DNA of 64,000 bases from Dolichospermum flos-aquae CCAP 1403/13F (GTDB taxonomy: Bacteria; Cyanobacteriota; Cyanobacteriia; Cyanobacteriales; Nostocaceae), in the NCBI RefSeq assembly GCF_012516395.1, contig NZ_CP051207.1, positions 1 to 64,000 of the forward strand, read 5' to 3'. This document shows positions 29,013 to 38,100 of the stretch, piece after piece. The first letter of the stretch is position 1, and every line of letters starts with the position of its first letter. A program made the translations under genes and the position numbers. The notes beneath the pieces were generated by a model, which made no database searches, was not told the DNA's origin, and worked only from the letters and a program-made list of their open reading frames with translations.

Positions 29013-29071
29013 TTCGTAATTCGTAATTTGGAATTTGGAATTTGGAATTTGGAATTTGGAATTTGGAATTT
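28996..29071 (-). repeat. Heptamer tract at the SNF2-helicase stop
   Basis: About five CGTAATT units are followed by about six TTTGGAA units, in the orientation opposite to the tracts inside genes. The first unit provides the TAA stop of the helicase gene. Confidence 0.95.
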
Positions 29072-29090
29072 AAGAAAGAAGCAAGGGAGG

Positions 29091-29489
29091 ATGTTAAAGG
29101 TGACAAACACAAATGCAAATGTAAATGTCAAAAGCAACAATCATATCACAATTACAGATAGGACAAAACAATTTGCAATTAGGATAATCAAAGCTTGTTG
29201 CTTTCTTGATGAAAAACCAGGAATTTATCGGACACTTTCTAAACAGTTATTGCGGTCTGGTACTTCTGTAGGCGCAAATGTTAGAGAAGCTCAATCTGCT
29301 CAATCTGATAAAGACTTCATTCATAAATTAGAAATAGCCCTGAAAGAAGCCAGAGAAACTCAATACTGGTTAGAAATTTTGATAGAATCAGAATTAGTAG
29401 ATAAACCAAAATTTACCTTACTTCTCCAAGAAGCTAACGAAATTGGAAAAATCTTAGTCGCTTCTACCAAAAAACTTAAAGACAAATAA
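29091..29489 (+). CDS. Four-helix-bundle protein of the 23S rRNA intervening-sequence type
   Basis: The start is placed at ATG 29091 behind GGGAGG, giving 132 residues; a longer TTG-started frame would only translate repeat DNA. The core TKQFAIRIIKACCFLDEK, LSKQLLRSGTSVGANVREAQSA and HKLEIALKEARETQYWLEILI matches the S23/IVP four-helix-bundle family, first seen inside rRNA intervening sequences and later across many genomes. The biochemical role is not settled. It sits between the helicase and methyltransferase genes with heptamer tracts in opposite orientations on its two sides, so it looks like a passenger carried into the island. Confidence 0.85.
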   Translation: MLKVTNTNANVNVKSNNHITITDRTKQFAIRIIKACCFLDEKPGIYRTLSKQLLRSGTSVGANVREAQSAQSDKDFIHKLEIALKEARETQYWLEILIESELVDKPKFTLLLQEANEIGKILVASTKKLKDK

Positions 29490-29521
29490 TTACGAATTAC
29501 GAATTACGAATTACGAATTAA
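29487..29521 (+). repeat. Heptamer tract before the methyltransferase
   Basis: About four and a half AATTACG units run from the stop codon of the four-helix-bundle gene to 8 bp before the methyltransferase ATG. No separate ribosome site remains between tract and start. Confidence 0.95.
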
Positions 29522-29525
29522 AACT

Positions 29526-30485
29526 ATGATTGGCGTACAATTTGAAGGCAACTTACTCGCAGCAGATATTACTACCGAACTATTAACAGGTAATATCAAA
29601 GGACAAACACCGGCGGATTTTGGGTTATCGAAAACTGATAAACTTGAAGATGAAATTGCGATCGCTTGGGGTGATGCAAAAGCCTATTGGGCATCTTTTC
29701 AACGCCAATTAAATAGGCTGGATGCGGAAGATACAGCCACCAGTATCACCCGTGAAATGGCTGTACTGCTGTTAAAAAGTCTGGGATATACTCCCATATA
29801 TACCGCTAAAGCCGAAGTCGTAGAAGGGCAAACCTACGCCATTTCCCACCGCGCTGTATCACCATCCGACTCTTCAATTACGAATTACGAATTACGAATT
29901 ACGAATTACGAATTACCAATTACGAATTATCCCCCCATTCATATTATTGGTTGTCGTCTGGATATTGATAAACGTCCTCCCAGTGGCACACCCCGGTTAT
30001 CAGCACATGGGTTAGTACAGGAATATCTTAACAAGACAGAGCATCTTTGGGCGATCGCAACTAATGGTTTTCGCTGGCGGTTATTACGCGACTCTTCTCT
30101 AATGACTCGCCTTACTTATATCGAATTTGACCTAGAGCAGATTCTCAACGGTGAGAACTTTGCCGAATTTGGTCTATTTTATCGGCTTTTCCACCGTTCC
30201 CGTTTACCAGAAACTGCGGATGATGCGGATAAATGCCTATTGGAATATTACCATCAAGAGAGTTTACAGCAAGGGGGAAGAGTCCGGGATAGACTGCGCG
30301 ACGGGGTAGAAAAAGCTTTGATACAGCTAGGAAACGGCTTTATTCAACATCGTGATAGTGAAAATCTCTGCCAAAAATACTCCGATAATTACGAATTACG
30401 AATTACGAATTACGAATTACGAATTAATTTATTACCGTCAATTATTGCGGTTAATTTATCGCCTATTATTCTTAATGGTGGCTGA
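29526..30485 (+). CDS. N-terminal part of Eco57I-type adenine methyltransferase (DrmMI-like), out of frame with the rest
   Basis: This is a 319-residue fragment. The first 110 residues (MIGVQFEGNLLAADI, KLEDEIAIAWGDAKAYW) match the N-terminal region of large Eco57I/PglX-type methylases. A repeat-encoded NYELRIT linker occupies about 118-135. RLSAHGLVQEYLNKTEHLWAIATNGFRWRLLRD follows as in type IIG/DISARM enzymes. At the heptamer tract 30387-30426 the frame slips by one relative to the rest: after NYELRI the sequence turns into unrelated residues and stops at 30483-30485. The true continuation is the overlapping frame that starts at 30352. Confidence 0.8.
   Translation: MIGVQFEGNLLAADITTELLTGNIKGQTPADFGLSKTDKLEDEIAIAWGDAKAYWASFQRQLNRLDAEDTATSITREMAVLLLKSLGYTPIYTAKAEVVEGQTYAISHRAVSPSDSSITNYELRITNYELPITNYPPIHIIGCRLDIDKRPPSGTPRLSAHGLVQEYLNKTEHLWAIATNGFRWRLLRDSSLMTRLTYIEFDLEQILNGENFAEFGLFYRLFHRSRLPETADDADKCLLEYYHQESLQQGGRVRDRLRDGVEKALIQLGNGFIQHRDSENLCQKYSDNYELRITNYELRINLLPSIIAVNLSPIILNGG
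29876..29929 (+). repeat. Heptamer tract in the methyltransferase N-terminal part
   Basis: About seven AATTACG-type units, one altered to AATTACC, keep the frame open and encode an NYELRIT linker between two conserved blocks. Confidence 0.95.
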
Positions 30486-33400
30486 ATCTCGCAACTTATT
30501 ATTAATTGGAGAAGATACAGAAAAAGCGAGAATTTATCTTGAATATTACAGTATTGAAAGATTAAGAGAATTAGCAGAACGTCCTCGCTATCGTCGGGAA
30601 GGATTTCAAGATATTTGGCAAGGTTTACGGGTGACATTTAAGTTATTTGATGAAAATTGGCGCGGACAAATATTAGGTTTATCGCCTTTAAACGGTGATT
30701 TATTTGGTTCGCAAACCTTGACAGATTTAGATAATTGTGGTATTGATAATTATGATTTATTAACTGCCATTCGTTGTTTATCCTTGTATGAGGATAAAGG
30801 TCAAACACGCCGGGTAAATTATGCGGCTTTGGATGTGGAAGAATTGGGAAGTGTCTATGAAAGTTTATTAGATTTTCACCCCCAAATTAAACAAAATCAA
30901 GGCATATATGAATTTAATTTAGTATTTGGAAGTGATAGAAAAACCACAGGTTCTTATTACACACCTCCCCAACTTGTCCAACAGTTAATTAAGACAGCAT
31001 TAGAACCAGTTATTGAGGAGAAATTACGCCAAGCTGAACAAAAAACTAGCAATTCTAATAATTACGAATTACAAACTACGAATTCCAAATTCCAAATTCC
31101 AAATTACGAATTACGAATTACGAATTACGAATTATCCCTATTAAGCATAAAAGTCATAGACCCCGCTTGTGGTTCTGGACATTTTTTATTAGCAGCAGCA
31201 AGACGCATAGGAAAGGAATTAGCGAAAGTAAGAACAGGGGAATCTCAACCAGCACCAGAACCTTTACGTCAAGCGGTGCGTGATGTGATTCAAAATTGTA
31301 TTTATGGGGTAGATTTGAACCCTTTAGCGGTTGATTTGTGTAAGGTGGCTTTATGGATTGAAGGTTTTGCGACTGGTAAACCTTTGAACTTTTTAGATCA
31401 TCGGATAAAATGCGGTAATTCTCTCGTTGGTGTTTTGGATTTAGATTGTTTAGATGCAGGTATTCCTGATGATGCTTTTAAAGCGGTGACGGGTGATGAC
31501 AAGAAGTTAGCGACTGATTTTAAGAAGCGGAATAAGAAAGAACGGGAAAACCAAGGACAATTATCTATTTTTGAAACTGCTGCTGATGATAATTACATCT
31601 TTGCGAAATTATGGCAAGAATTAGCGGACTTTTCCGAAAATACACCCCAGGAAGTTAAGGAAAAAGAGAGAAAATATCAAGATAATCTTTTAGATAATCA
31701 TTGGTGGTTAAAAAAAGCAGCTTGTAATTTATGGACTGCGGCATTTTTCATGTATTTAACTGAACATAATTTACAACTTTTACCAACTACAGCAACTATA
31801 GATAGGTTAAAACGGGAAACTGTCCAAAAGGTTCTTAATTCAGATTCTAATTACGAATTACGAATTACGAATTACGAATTACGAATTACGAATTACGAAT
31901 TACAAGGGTTAATTGATGCTGCGAATAAGTTAGCACAGGAAAAGAATTTCTTTCATTGGCCTTTAGAATTCCCCGAAGTTTTCAACCCTCAACCCGAAAA
32001 TTCAAGTAATTACGAATTACGAATTACGAATTACGAATTACCGAAAGGTTTTGATTGTGTTTTAGGTAATCCTCCTTGGGAAATATTACAAATTGCTGAA
32101 AAGGAGTTTTTCGCCTCTCGCAGTTTAGAAATTGCGAACGCACAAAATAAAGCAGCGCGGGAAAAGTTGATTAAGGAATTACCAAAGCAAAATCCAGGGT
32201 TAGCACGGGCTTTTGAAGATGCTAAACATGATGCGGAAGCACAAAATAAGTTTATTCGGGAAGCCGGAAGATTTCCTTTAACTGCGGTGGGGAAAATTAA
32301 TACTTATTCTGTGTTTGCGGAAACTGCGAGAAGTTTGATTAGTGGTCATGGTAGAGTTGGGGTAATTGTTCCTACAGGTATCGCAACTGATGATACTTGT
32401 AAAAGGTTTTTTGGTGATTTAATTCAAAAGCAGAATTTAGCAAGTTTGTATGATTTTGAAAATAGAGAAGGGTTATTTATTGGTATAGATAGACAAATAA
32501 AATTTTCTTTACTTGCTATGACTTGTAAACCAATTAAACGTGGTAATTTTGCATTTTTCCTGACTCAACCTAAACAATTAGAAAATCAAACACGGTTATT
32601 TCAACTTTCACCTCAAGATATTGCATTAATTAATCCTAATACCCTCACCTGTCCAGTTTTTAGAAGTAGCAAAGATGCAGAATTAACTAAAAAGATATAT
32701 AAAAATGTGCCAGTTCTAGAAAATGAGAAAACCGGAATTAACCCTTGGGGTATTTCATTTATGCAAGGTTTATTTAATATGTCTAGTGATAGCGAGTTAT
32801 TTTACAATGAACCTGGTGATAATTTAGTACCATTATATGAAGCGAAAATGTTTCATCAATTTGATCACCGTTGGGCGACTTATACAGATAATGGTGATAC
32901 TCGTGATTTAACAGATGATGAAAAAAGCGATTTATCTTTTACTGTTAAATCTCGTTATTGGGTAGACAAAAAGGAAGTTGAAAATAAGTTAAGTGATAAT
33001 TGGGATAAGAATTGGTTGTTAGGTTTTAGACGTATTACGAAAACAGTCAATGAACATACTGCTATTTTTAGTTTATTGCCTAAAATCGCACTTGGTGATA
33101 GTGTATTTATGATGATTCCAACAGCAAAAAAAACAGATTTAATAACTTGTTTATATGGATGTTTAAATAGTTTAGTTTTTGATTTTGTTACTCGTCAAAA
33201 AATAGGAGGTACAAATTTAAACTTTTTCATAATCAAACAACTTCCAGTTATTCCCCCAGAAAAATACACACAAGAAGACATAGAATATATCGCCCCCCGC
33301 GTCCTCGAATTAGTGTACACATCCTGGGATATGCAACCCTTCGCGCAAGACATGGGATACAACGGAGAACCTTTTATTTGGAATCCCAATAAACGCGCCT

Positions 33401-33603
33401 TAATTCGAGCCGAATTAGACGCATATTACGCCAAACTTTACCAACTCACCCGCGATGAACTACGATATATATTAGATCCTGCTGAAGTCTATGGTGCAGA
33501 TTTTCCCAGTGAAACATTTAGAGTATTAAAGAACAATGAAATCAAACAATTTGGGGAATATAGAACCCAAAGATTAGTATTAGAAGCGTGGGATAATTCG
33601 TAA
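30352..33603 (+). CDS. Main part of Eco57I-type adenine methyltransferase (DrmMI-like)
   Basis: The frame has 1083 codons. Native sequence resumes after the tract at YYRQLLRLIYRLLFLMVAESRN. ATG 30475, which overlaps the upstream stop by 11 bases, could allow coupled re-initiation. SAM motif I is VIDPACGSGHFLLAAA (about 268-283) and the catalytic motif is VLGNPPWEI (about 570-578), an N6-adenine type. RKTTGSYYTPPQLVQQL precedes them as in Eco57I enzymes. Three more heptamer tracts (31053, 31848, 32008) encode linkers at about 235-261, 500-517 and 553-563, all between conserved blocks. The stop at 33601 lies in a reversed tract. Joined to the N-terminal part the enzyme would have about 1350 residues. 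Confidence 0.85.
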   Translation: MIVKISAKNTPIITNYELRITNYELIYYRQLLRLIYRLLFLMVAESRNLLLIGEDTEKARIYLEYYSIERLRELAERPRYRREGFQDIWQGLRVTFKLFDENWRGQILGLSPLNGDLFGSQTLTDLDNCGIDNYDLLTAIRCLSLYEDKGQTRRVNYAALDVEELGSVYESLLDFHPQIKQNQGIYEFNLVFGSDRKTTGSYYTPPQLVQQLIKTALEPVIEEKLRQAEQKTSNSNNYELQTTNSKFQIPNYELRITNYELSLLSIKVIDPACGSGHFLLAAARRIGKELAKVRTGESQPAPEPLRQAVRDVIQNCIYGVDLNPLAVDLCKVALWIEGFATGKPLNFLDHRIKCGNSLVGVLDLDCLDAGIPDDAFKAVTGDDKKLATDFKKRNKKERENQGQLSIFETAADDNYIFAKLWQELADFSENTPQEVKEKERKYQDNLLDNHWWLKKAACNLWTAAFFMYLTEHNLQLLPTTATIDRLKRETVQKVLNSDSNYELRITNYELRITNYELQGLIDAANKLAQEKNFFHWPLEFPEVFNPQPENSSNYELRITNYELPKGFDCVLGNPPWEILQIAEKEFFASRSLEIANAQNKAAREKLIKELPKQNPGLARAFEDAKHDAEAQNKFIREAGRFPLTAVGKINTYSVFAETARSLISGHGRVGVIVPTGIATDDTCKRFFGDLIQKQNLASLYDFENREGLFIGIDRQIKFSLLAMTCKPIKRGNFAFFLTQPKQLENQTRLFQLSPQDIALINPNTLTCPVFRSSKDAELTKKIYKNVPVLENEKTGINPWGISFMQGLFNMSSDSELFYNEPGDNLVPLYEAKMFHQFDHRWATYTDNGDTRDLTDDEKSDLSFTVKSRYWVDKKEVENKLSDNWDKNWLLGFRRITKTVNEHTAIFSLLPKIALGDSVFMMIPTAKKTDLITCLYGCLNSLVFDFVTRQKIGGTNLNFFIIKQLPVIPPEKYTQEDIEYIAPRVLELVYTSWDMQPFAQDMGYNGEPFIWNPNKRALIRAELDAYYAKLYQLTRDELRYILDPAEVYGADFPSETFRVLKNNEIKQFGEYRTQRLVLEAWDNS
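30387..30426 (+). repeat. Heptamer tract that shifts the methyltransferase frame
   Basis: Five AATTACG units plus AATTA. Codons upstream begin at positions divisible by three, while the native downstream codons begin one base later. With four or seven units the two parts would be in the same frame; with five or six they are not. Confidence 0.9.
31053..31134 (+). repeat. Mixed heptamer tract in the methyltransferase
   Basis: AATTACG units flank a block of AATTCCA units (31079-31103). It is in frame and just before SAM motif I. Confidence 0.95.
31848..31903 (+). repeat. Heptamer tract in the methyltransferase
   Basis: Eight AATTACG units, in frame, between VQKVLNSDS and the conserved block that leads to the NPPW motif. 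Confidence 0.95.
32008..32040 (+). repeat. Heptamer tract in the methyltransferase near the NPPW motif
   Basis: About four and a half AATTACG units, in frame, ending nine residues before the catalytic NPPW motif. Confidence 0.95.
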
Positions 33604-33647
33604 TTCGTAATTCGTAATTCGTAATTCGTAATTCGTAATTCGTAATT
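33598..33647 (-). repeat. Heptamer tract at the methyltransferase stop
   Basis: About seven CGTAATT units in the reverse orientation; the first TAA (33601-33603) is the methyltransferase stop codon. Confidence 0.95.
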
Positions 33648-33648
33648 A

Positions 33649-34000
33649 TTAATTGTCTGAATCAGGATAACCAGGATTAGAGGATGTACAGGATGAAATT
33701 TGGATATTTTCGGTGTGTGTTTGATAATTATTAATTGTCTGAATCAGGATAACCAGGATGTAAGGATGTACAGGATGTAAGTGTTTTATTGTCTATGAAA
33801 AATAGAGATTTGGGGATGATGTTTAATAAATGAAACGTAAAGTTTTATACTATCTGCTTTCATTAGTCATTGGTTGACTATGAGGATAATTGTATTTTAT
33901 AATCTGAAATATCCACCAATAAATTATCAATAACATCCTGAAAATCCTCAAATCCTGGACATCCTGATATGGCTTGCGCCACGCTTCGCTATCAGACAAT
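33649..34000. repeat. MITE-like repeat, left copy, beside the VapBC cassette
   Basis: The copy starts with GTCTGAATCAGGATAACCAG, duplicated at 33654 and 33734, and ends with AACATCCTGAAAATCC...ATCAGACAAT. The ends are inverted arrays of CAGGAT/ATCCTG. The body (TTTTATTGTCTATGAAAAAT, TTATACTATCTGCTTTCATT) is found again at 34905-35060. A GGCTTGCGCCACGCTTCGC palindromic repeat lies at its right end. No gene is seen in this stretch. Confidence 0.85.
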
Positions 34001-34032
34001 TTTTAAGTTTAGTAAAAATAGGAGAAACAAAA

Positions 34033-34257
34033 ATGACATTTAAAGAAGAACTCGTTGCAGAAATTGAAACCATGACAGAAGCAGAAATAGCAGAATTGCT
34101 AAAGATGGTAAAAAACATGAAAATGAAAAAAGCAAAACCTCCTCAACGTCTAGGTTCAGGTAAGTCAATTTTACGCCATGCTGGTAAATGGCAGGGTGAT
34201 GATCTTAAAGATTGTTTACAAGCAGTTTATGATTCCCGTGGAGTAGCGGAATTTTAG
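34033..34257 (+). CDS. VapB-like antitoxin
   Basis: The protein has 74 residues with an AGGAG site. The N-terminal half is helical and charged (TFKEELVAEIETMTEAEI). The tail SILRHAGKWQGDDLKDCLQAVYDSRGV is the toxin-binding type common in cyanobacterial VapB partners. The toxin gene follows 46 bp downstream. The pair lies between two direct repeat copies. Confidence 0.75.
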   Translation: MTFKEELVAEIETMTEAEIAELLKMVKNMKMKKAKPPQRLGSGKSILRHAGKWQGDDLKDCLQAVYDSRGVAEF

Positions 34258-34303
34258 TAAAATCAATAATTCAATTAATTAAATAATCTAAATATAGAGT
34301 TTT

Positions 34304-34756
34304 ATGTATTTACTTGATACTAACCATTGTAGTGCTTTAATTTTTGGTGATTCTCTCATTATAGATCATGCGAAAAGTGCTGGAGAATCTAATTTAGCTA
34401 TTTCGGTAGTAACTGAAGGAGAATTACTATATATGGCCGAAAATTCTCAAAAAATAGCAGATAATTTGCGGATCATAGAAGATTTTATAGCAGATATTTC
34501 TATTTATGATATAAATGATAGCGTCAGCCATATTTATGCAAAACTGAAAGCAAAAATTATGGATAAATTTGCACCAAAGGAAAGAAATAAACGCCGGAAA
34601 ACAAAAATTACTGATTTGGGTATTGGTGAAAATGATTTATGGATTGCTGCTACTGCTATAGAAAATAATTTAATTGTAGTTTCTCGTGATAGCGATTTTC
34701 AAAAAATTAAACAAGCATGGGATTTTTCTTTAGAAAATTGGCATATAAATGAGTAA
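34304..34756 (+). CDS. vapC: VapC-type PIN-domain toxin
   Basis: The protein has 150 residues. The PIN acidic residues are Asp5 in MYLLDTNHCSALIF, Glu in VVTEGELLYMAEN (about 43), Asp in IGENDLWIAATAI (about 109) and Asp in VVSRDSDFQKI (about 127). The length is normal for VapC, an endoribonuclease that attacks tRNA or rRNA when its antitoxin is lost. The cassette splits the methyltransferase from the large helicase gene and may stabilise the island through post-segregational killing. Confidence 0.9.
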   Translation: MYLLDTNHCSALIFGDSLIIDHAKSAGESNLAISVVTEGELLYMAENSQKIADNLRIIEDFIADISIYDINDSVSHIYAKLKAKIMDKFAPKERNKRRKTKITDLGIGENDLWIAATAIENNLIVVSRDSDFQKIKQAWDFSLENWHINE

Positions 34757-34762
34757 ATAAAG

Positions 34763-35100
34763 AATTGTCAGAATCAGGATATCCAGGATTAAAGGATGTA
34801 CAGGATGTAATTTACTAATTATCAATTACCTATTTTGTCTGATAGCGAAGCGTGGCGCAAGCCATATCAGGATATCCAGGATTAAAGGATGTACAGGATG
34901 TAAGTGTTTTATTGTCTATAAAAAATAGAGATTTTGGCATGAAATTTAAAAAATAAATGTAAAGAATTTTATATTATCTGCTTTTATTAGTTGCCTATGA
35001 GAATAACGGTATTTTATAATCTTAAATATTCACCAATAATTTATCAATAACATCCTGTAAATCCTTAAATCCTTAAATCCTGGAAATCCTGATTCAGACA
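34763..35100. repeat. MITE-like repeat, right copy, abutting the helicase start
   Basis: This is a direct copy of the element at 33649-34000: GTCAGAATCAGGATATCCAG at the left, the same body, and AACATCCTGTAAATCC...CCTGATTCAGACA at the right. Its palindromic GCGAAGCGTGGCGCAAGCC block lies near the left end and is inverted relative to the other copy. The last base touches the ATG of the 1791-codon helicase gene, so no ordinary ribosome site exists there. Confidence 0.85.
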
Positions 35101-38100
35101 ATGAAAATCCCAGTCAAACTACAAGAACTAATCCCACAACCAGAAACAGCAATATTATCAATTAGTTCCCTCATGGGACAAAAATTAGCATTAGTTGATT
35201 GTACAAACGTTGCTGAACTCACCCCCGAACAACTAAACCTAATTTTCACCCATATTCCCCCAACATGGGATTATCAAGAACTCACAGAAATCTTTAATCC
35301 TAACACCCTCACAGAAACCTTTGCTATCCAACTTTGTGAATATATAGATCATCGTTTAGGACGTACCCCAAAATCTTCTGTAATTACCAATTACCAATCA
35401 TCAATTCCCGATTCTCTCGATATATTTAACTTTCGTAATGAAATTATTGGCGACTATCGCCGCTATATAGAAAGCTTCTTAAAAATCCGTGATACTAAAG
35501 TTAGAGAATTCGTTAATCAAGAACTTGAAAAAGGACAACTGTGGACAAATCCCCTCGTCCAACTTAACCCCAAATATCGCCCTGGTGCTACAGTTACCGA
35601 ATTAGTAAATAGCGGTATTTTACATCCTGAATGTACTCAATACTTCTCTAAAAACGGCAAACCCTTTCACTTCCATTATCACCAACAACAAGCATTTGAA
35701 ACCGCCGAAAAACAAGAACCTTATGTATTAACAACCGGTACAGGTTCTGGGAAAAGTATGACTTATGTAGTCCCCATTTTTAACGACTTACTCCGTCATC
35801 CAGAAATTCAAGGAGTCAGGGCAATATTAGTATATCCCATGAACGCCCTGATTAACTCCCAAGAAGAAGAAATCAAGAAATTTCTCAATAACGTTTCTAA
35901 CACCCATATTCGCGTTGCTAAATACACAGGACAAGAAAGTTTAACCACAAAAACAGAAATTCAAAATAACCCACCCCACATATTATTAACTAACTATGTG
36001 ATGCTGGAATTAATGCTTTCCCGCACCCATGAAGAAAAACTTGTTGCTTCTCCAGAATTAAAATTTTTAGTATTAGATGAACTCCATACCTATCGCGGTA
36101 GACAAGGTGCAGACGTAGCCATTTTAATTAGAAAACTCCGCCAACGTTGTGGACAAAAATTATTATGTATTGGGACAAGTGCTACCATGTCCACAGAAGG
36201 AACACGCACAGAACGCCGTCAAGTAGTAGCAGATGTTGCGAGTAAATTATTTGGTGTCGAAATTAAACCCCATAACGTCATAGATGAAACTTTAGAACGT
36301 TCTATAAAACTGACTGAACCGACGATAAAAGAACTGCGAGAAAGCATTGAACAAGGTTTACCACCAGAGATAGAACAAACATTAGAAAACTTCCAAAACC
36401 ATCCTCTGAGTTACTGGATAGAAATGACCTTTGGTTTAGAAGATAAACAAGGTCATCTTGTCCGACGTACACCCATAAGTTTAGAAACAGGTGCAGAAAT
36501 ATTGGCTAGTAGTTGCACTTTAACACCAGAAGATGAGAATGCAGTAAAACAAAACTATGAACAATATCTCAATGTCCTTAAACAAATGTTCCTCTGGGGA
36601 AGCACAACCAAAGGATTAGCATTTCGACTCCATCAATTTATTTCTCAAGGTGGTAGTGTTTACGCCACTATCGAAACTCCAGAAAAACGGTTTCTCACCT
36701 TAGAAGGACAATATACCACCACAGAAAACCGTTTACTTTATCCTCTCGTCTTTTGTCGAGAATGCGGACAAGATTATTATGTAGCCAACTACAATAACGA
36801 CAAACAAATAGTCCTTCCCCAACTTCCCACAGCATTAGATATGAGTCCTGAATATGCTGATATTCAAGCAGGTTATTTAACCTTAGATGAACCTGAACTT
36901 TGGGACTCTTATAAAGATGAAGAAAGACTTCCTGACTCCTGGTTTACAGAAACTAAAAAGAAAGGAAGAGTTCCTAAAAAAGACTTTGCTAAATTCATTC
37001 CCCAAAAATTACAAATTCTCCCCAACGGGAAAATTACAACCTCAATTTTACAGGGAACAACCTGTTGGTTTATCCCTAGACCATTTCGTGTTTGTCTCAA
37101 CTGTGGAGTTGTCCACGACGGTAACAAAAACGAATTTACCAAACTCTCCCGCTTGAGTAGTGAAGGACGCAGTACCGCTACAACCCTGCTGTGTTTATCC
37201 ACTGTCAGCCGTCTCAAACAAGTTTTCACAGGCGAAAAAGCCCAAGCCGCCAAAATTCTCAGTTTCACCGATAACCGCCAGGATGCCTCATTACAAGCGG
37301 GACATTTTAACGACTTCGTACAAACCAGTTTTTTACGGGCTGCTTTATTAGGTGCATTACAAACCAAAGGACAACTCACCCACAGCGAGTTAGTCAGCGA
37401 AGTTATCAAACAAATGGGACTAAAACAAGCAGCTTACGCCAAAGAAGTAGCAGAGTTTGGTAGAGGAAAACAGCGCAATGAAGAGGCATTTCGCAAACTC
37501 ATAGAATATCGTCTTTACGAAGATTTGCGCCGGGGGTGGCGCATTGTCCAACCTAATTTAGAACAATGCGGACTGCTGATCATCGAATATGATGGTTTAA
37601 AAGATATCTGCGCGGAAACTGCCCTGTGGCAAAAACACCGTCACCCAGTCTTATTACAAGCTACCCCCGAAGAAAGGTTTATTGCTACCCAAGCGTTATT
37701 AAATCATTTGCGGCGAGAATTAGCCGTTGATGCCAAATTAATCCAATTTGAACAAAAAGACTCCCTCCTCAGAGATGTTTTTCAAGCCATTAAAGAACCT
37801 TGGGTATTTGATGAAAATGAACAGTTACATTTTGCAGAATGGGCAATCACAGACAGTAATACCAATAAAAAAGCGAAAGTAAAACTCACCAGCAGAAGTA
37901 AAATTGGTAGATTTTTACGTTCTCCCAAAGCTTGGTCACTCAGAAGTGAACTGTTAACAGAAGCAGAGTACAGTAATTTAATTGTTACCTTAATTAATGT
38001 CTTGTCAGATGCCGGTTATCTATGTCAGGATAACCCCGGAATTCAACTCAGAATTGATTCCCTAGTTTGGAAAGCTACCAAATTAAGCGAAATCCCCTCA

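Noticed and set aside
29028-29090. N-terminal extension of the four-helix-bundle protein
   Set aside because: It would be translated only from TTTGGAA repeats using TTG; the ATG at 29091 has GGGAGG directly upstream.
27254-33647. CRISPR array
   Set aside because: The repeats are 7-bp direct tandem units without spacers and are translated within genes; no cas gene is present.
36887-37409. Extra frames inside the giant helicase gene
   Set aside because: They are shadows of a continuous 1791-codon frame with recognised motifs.
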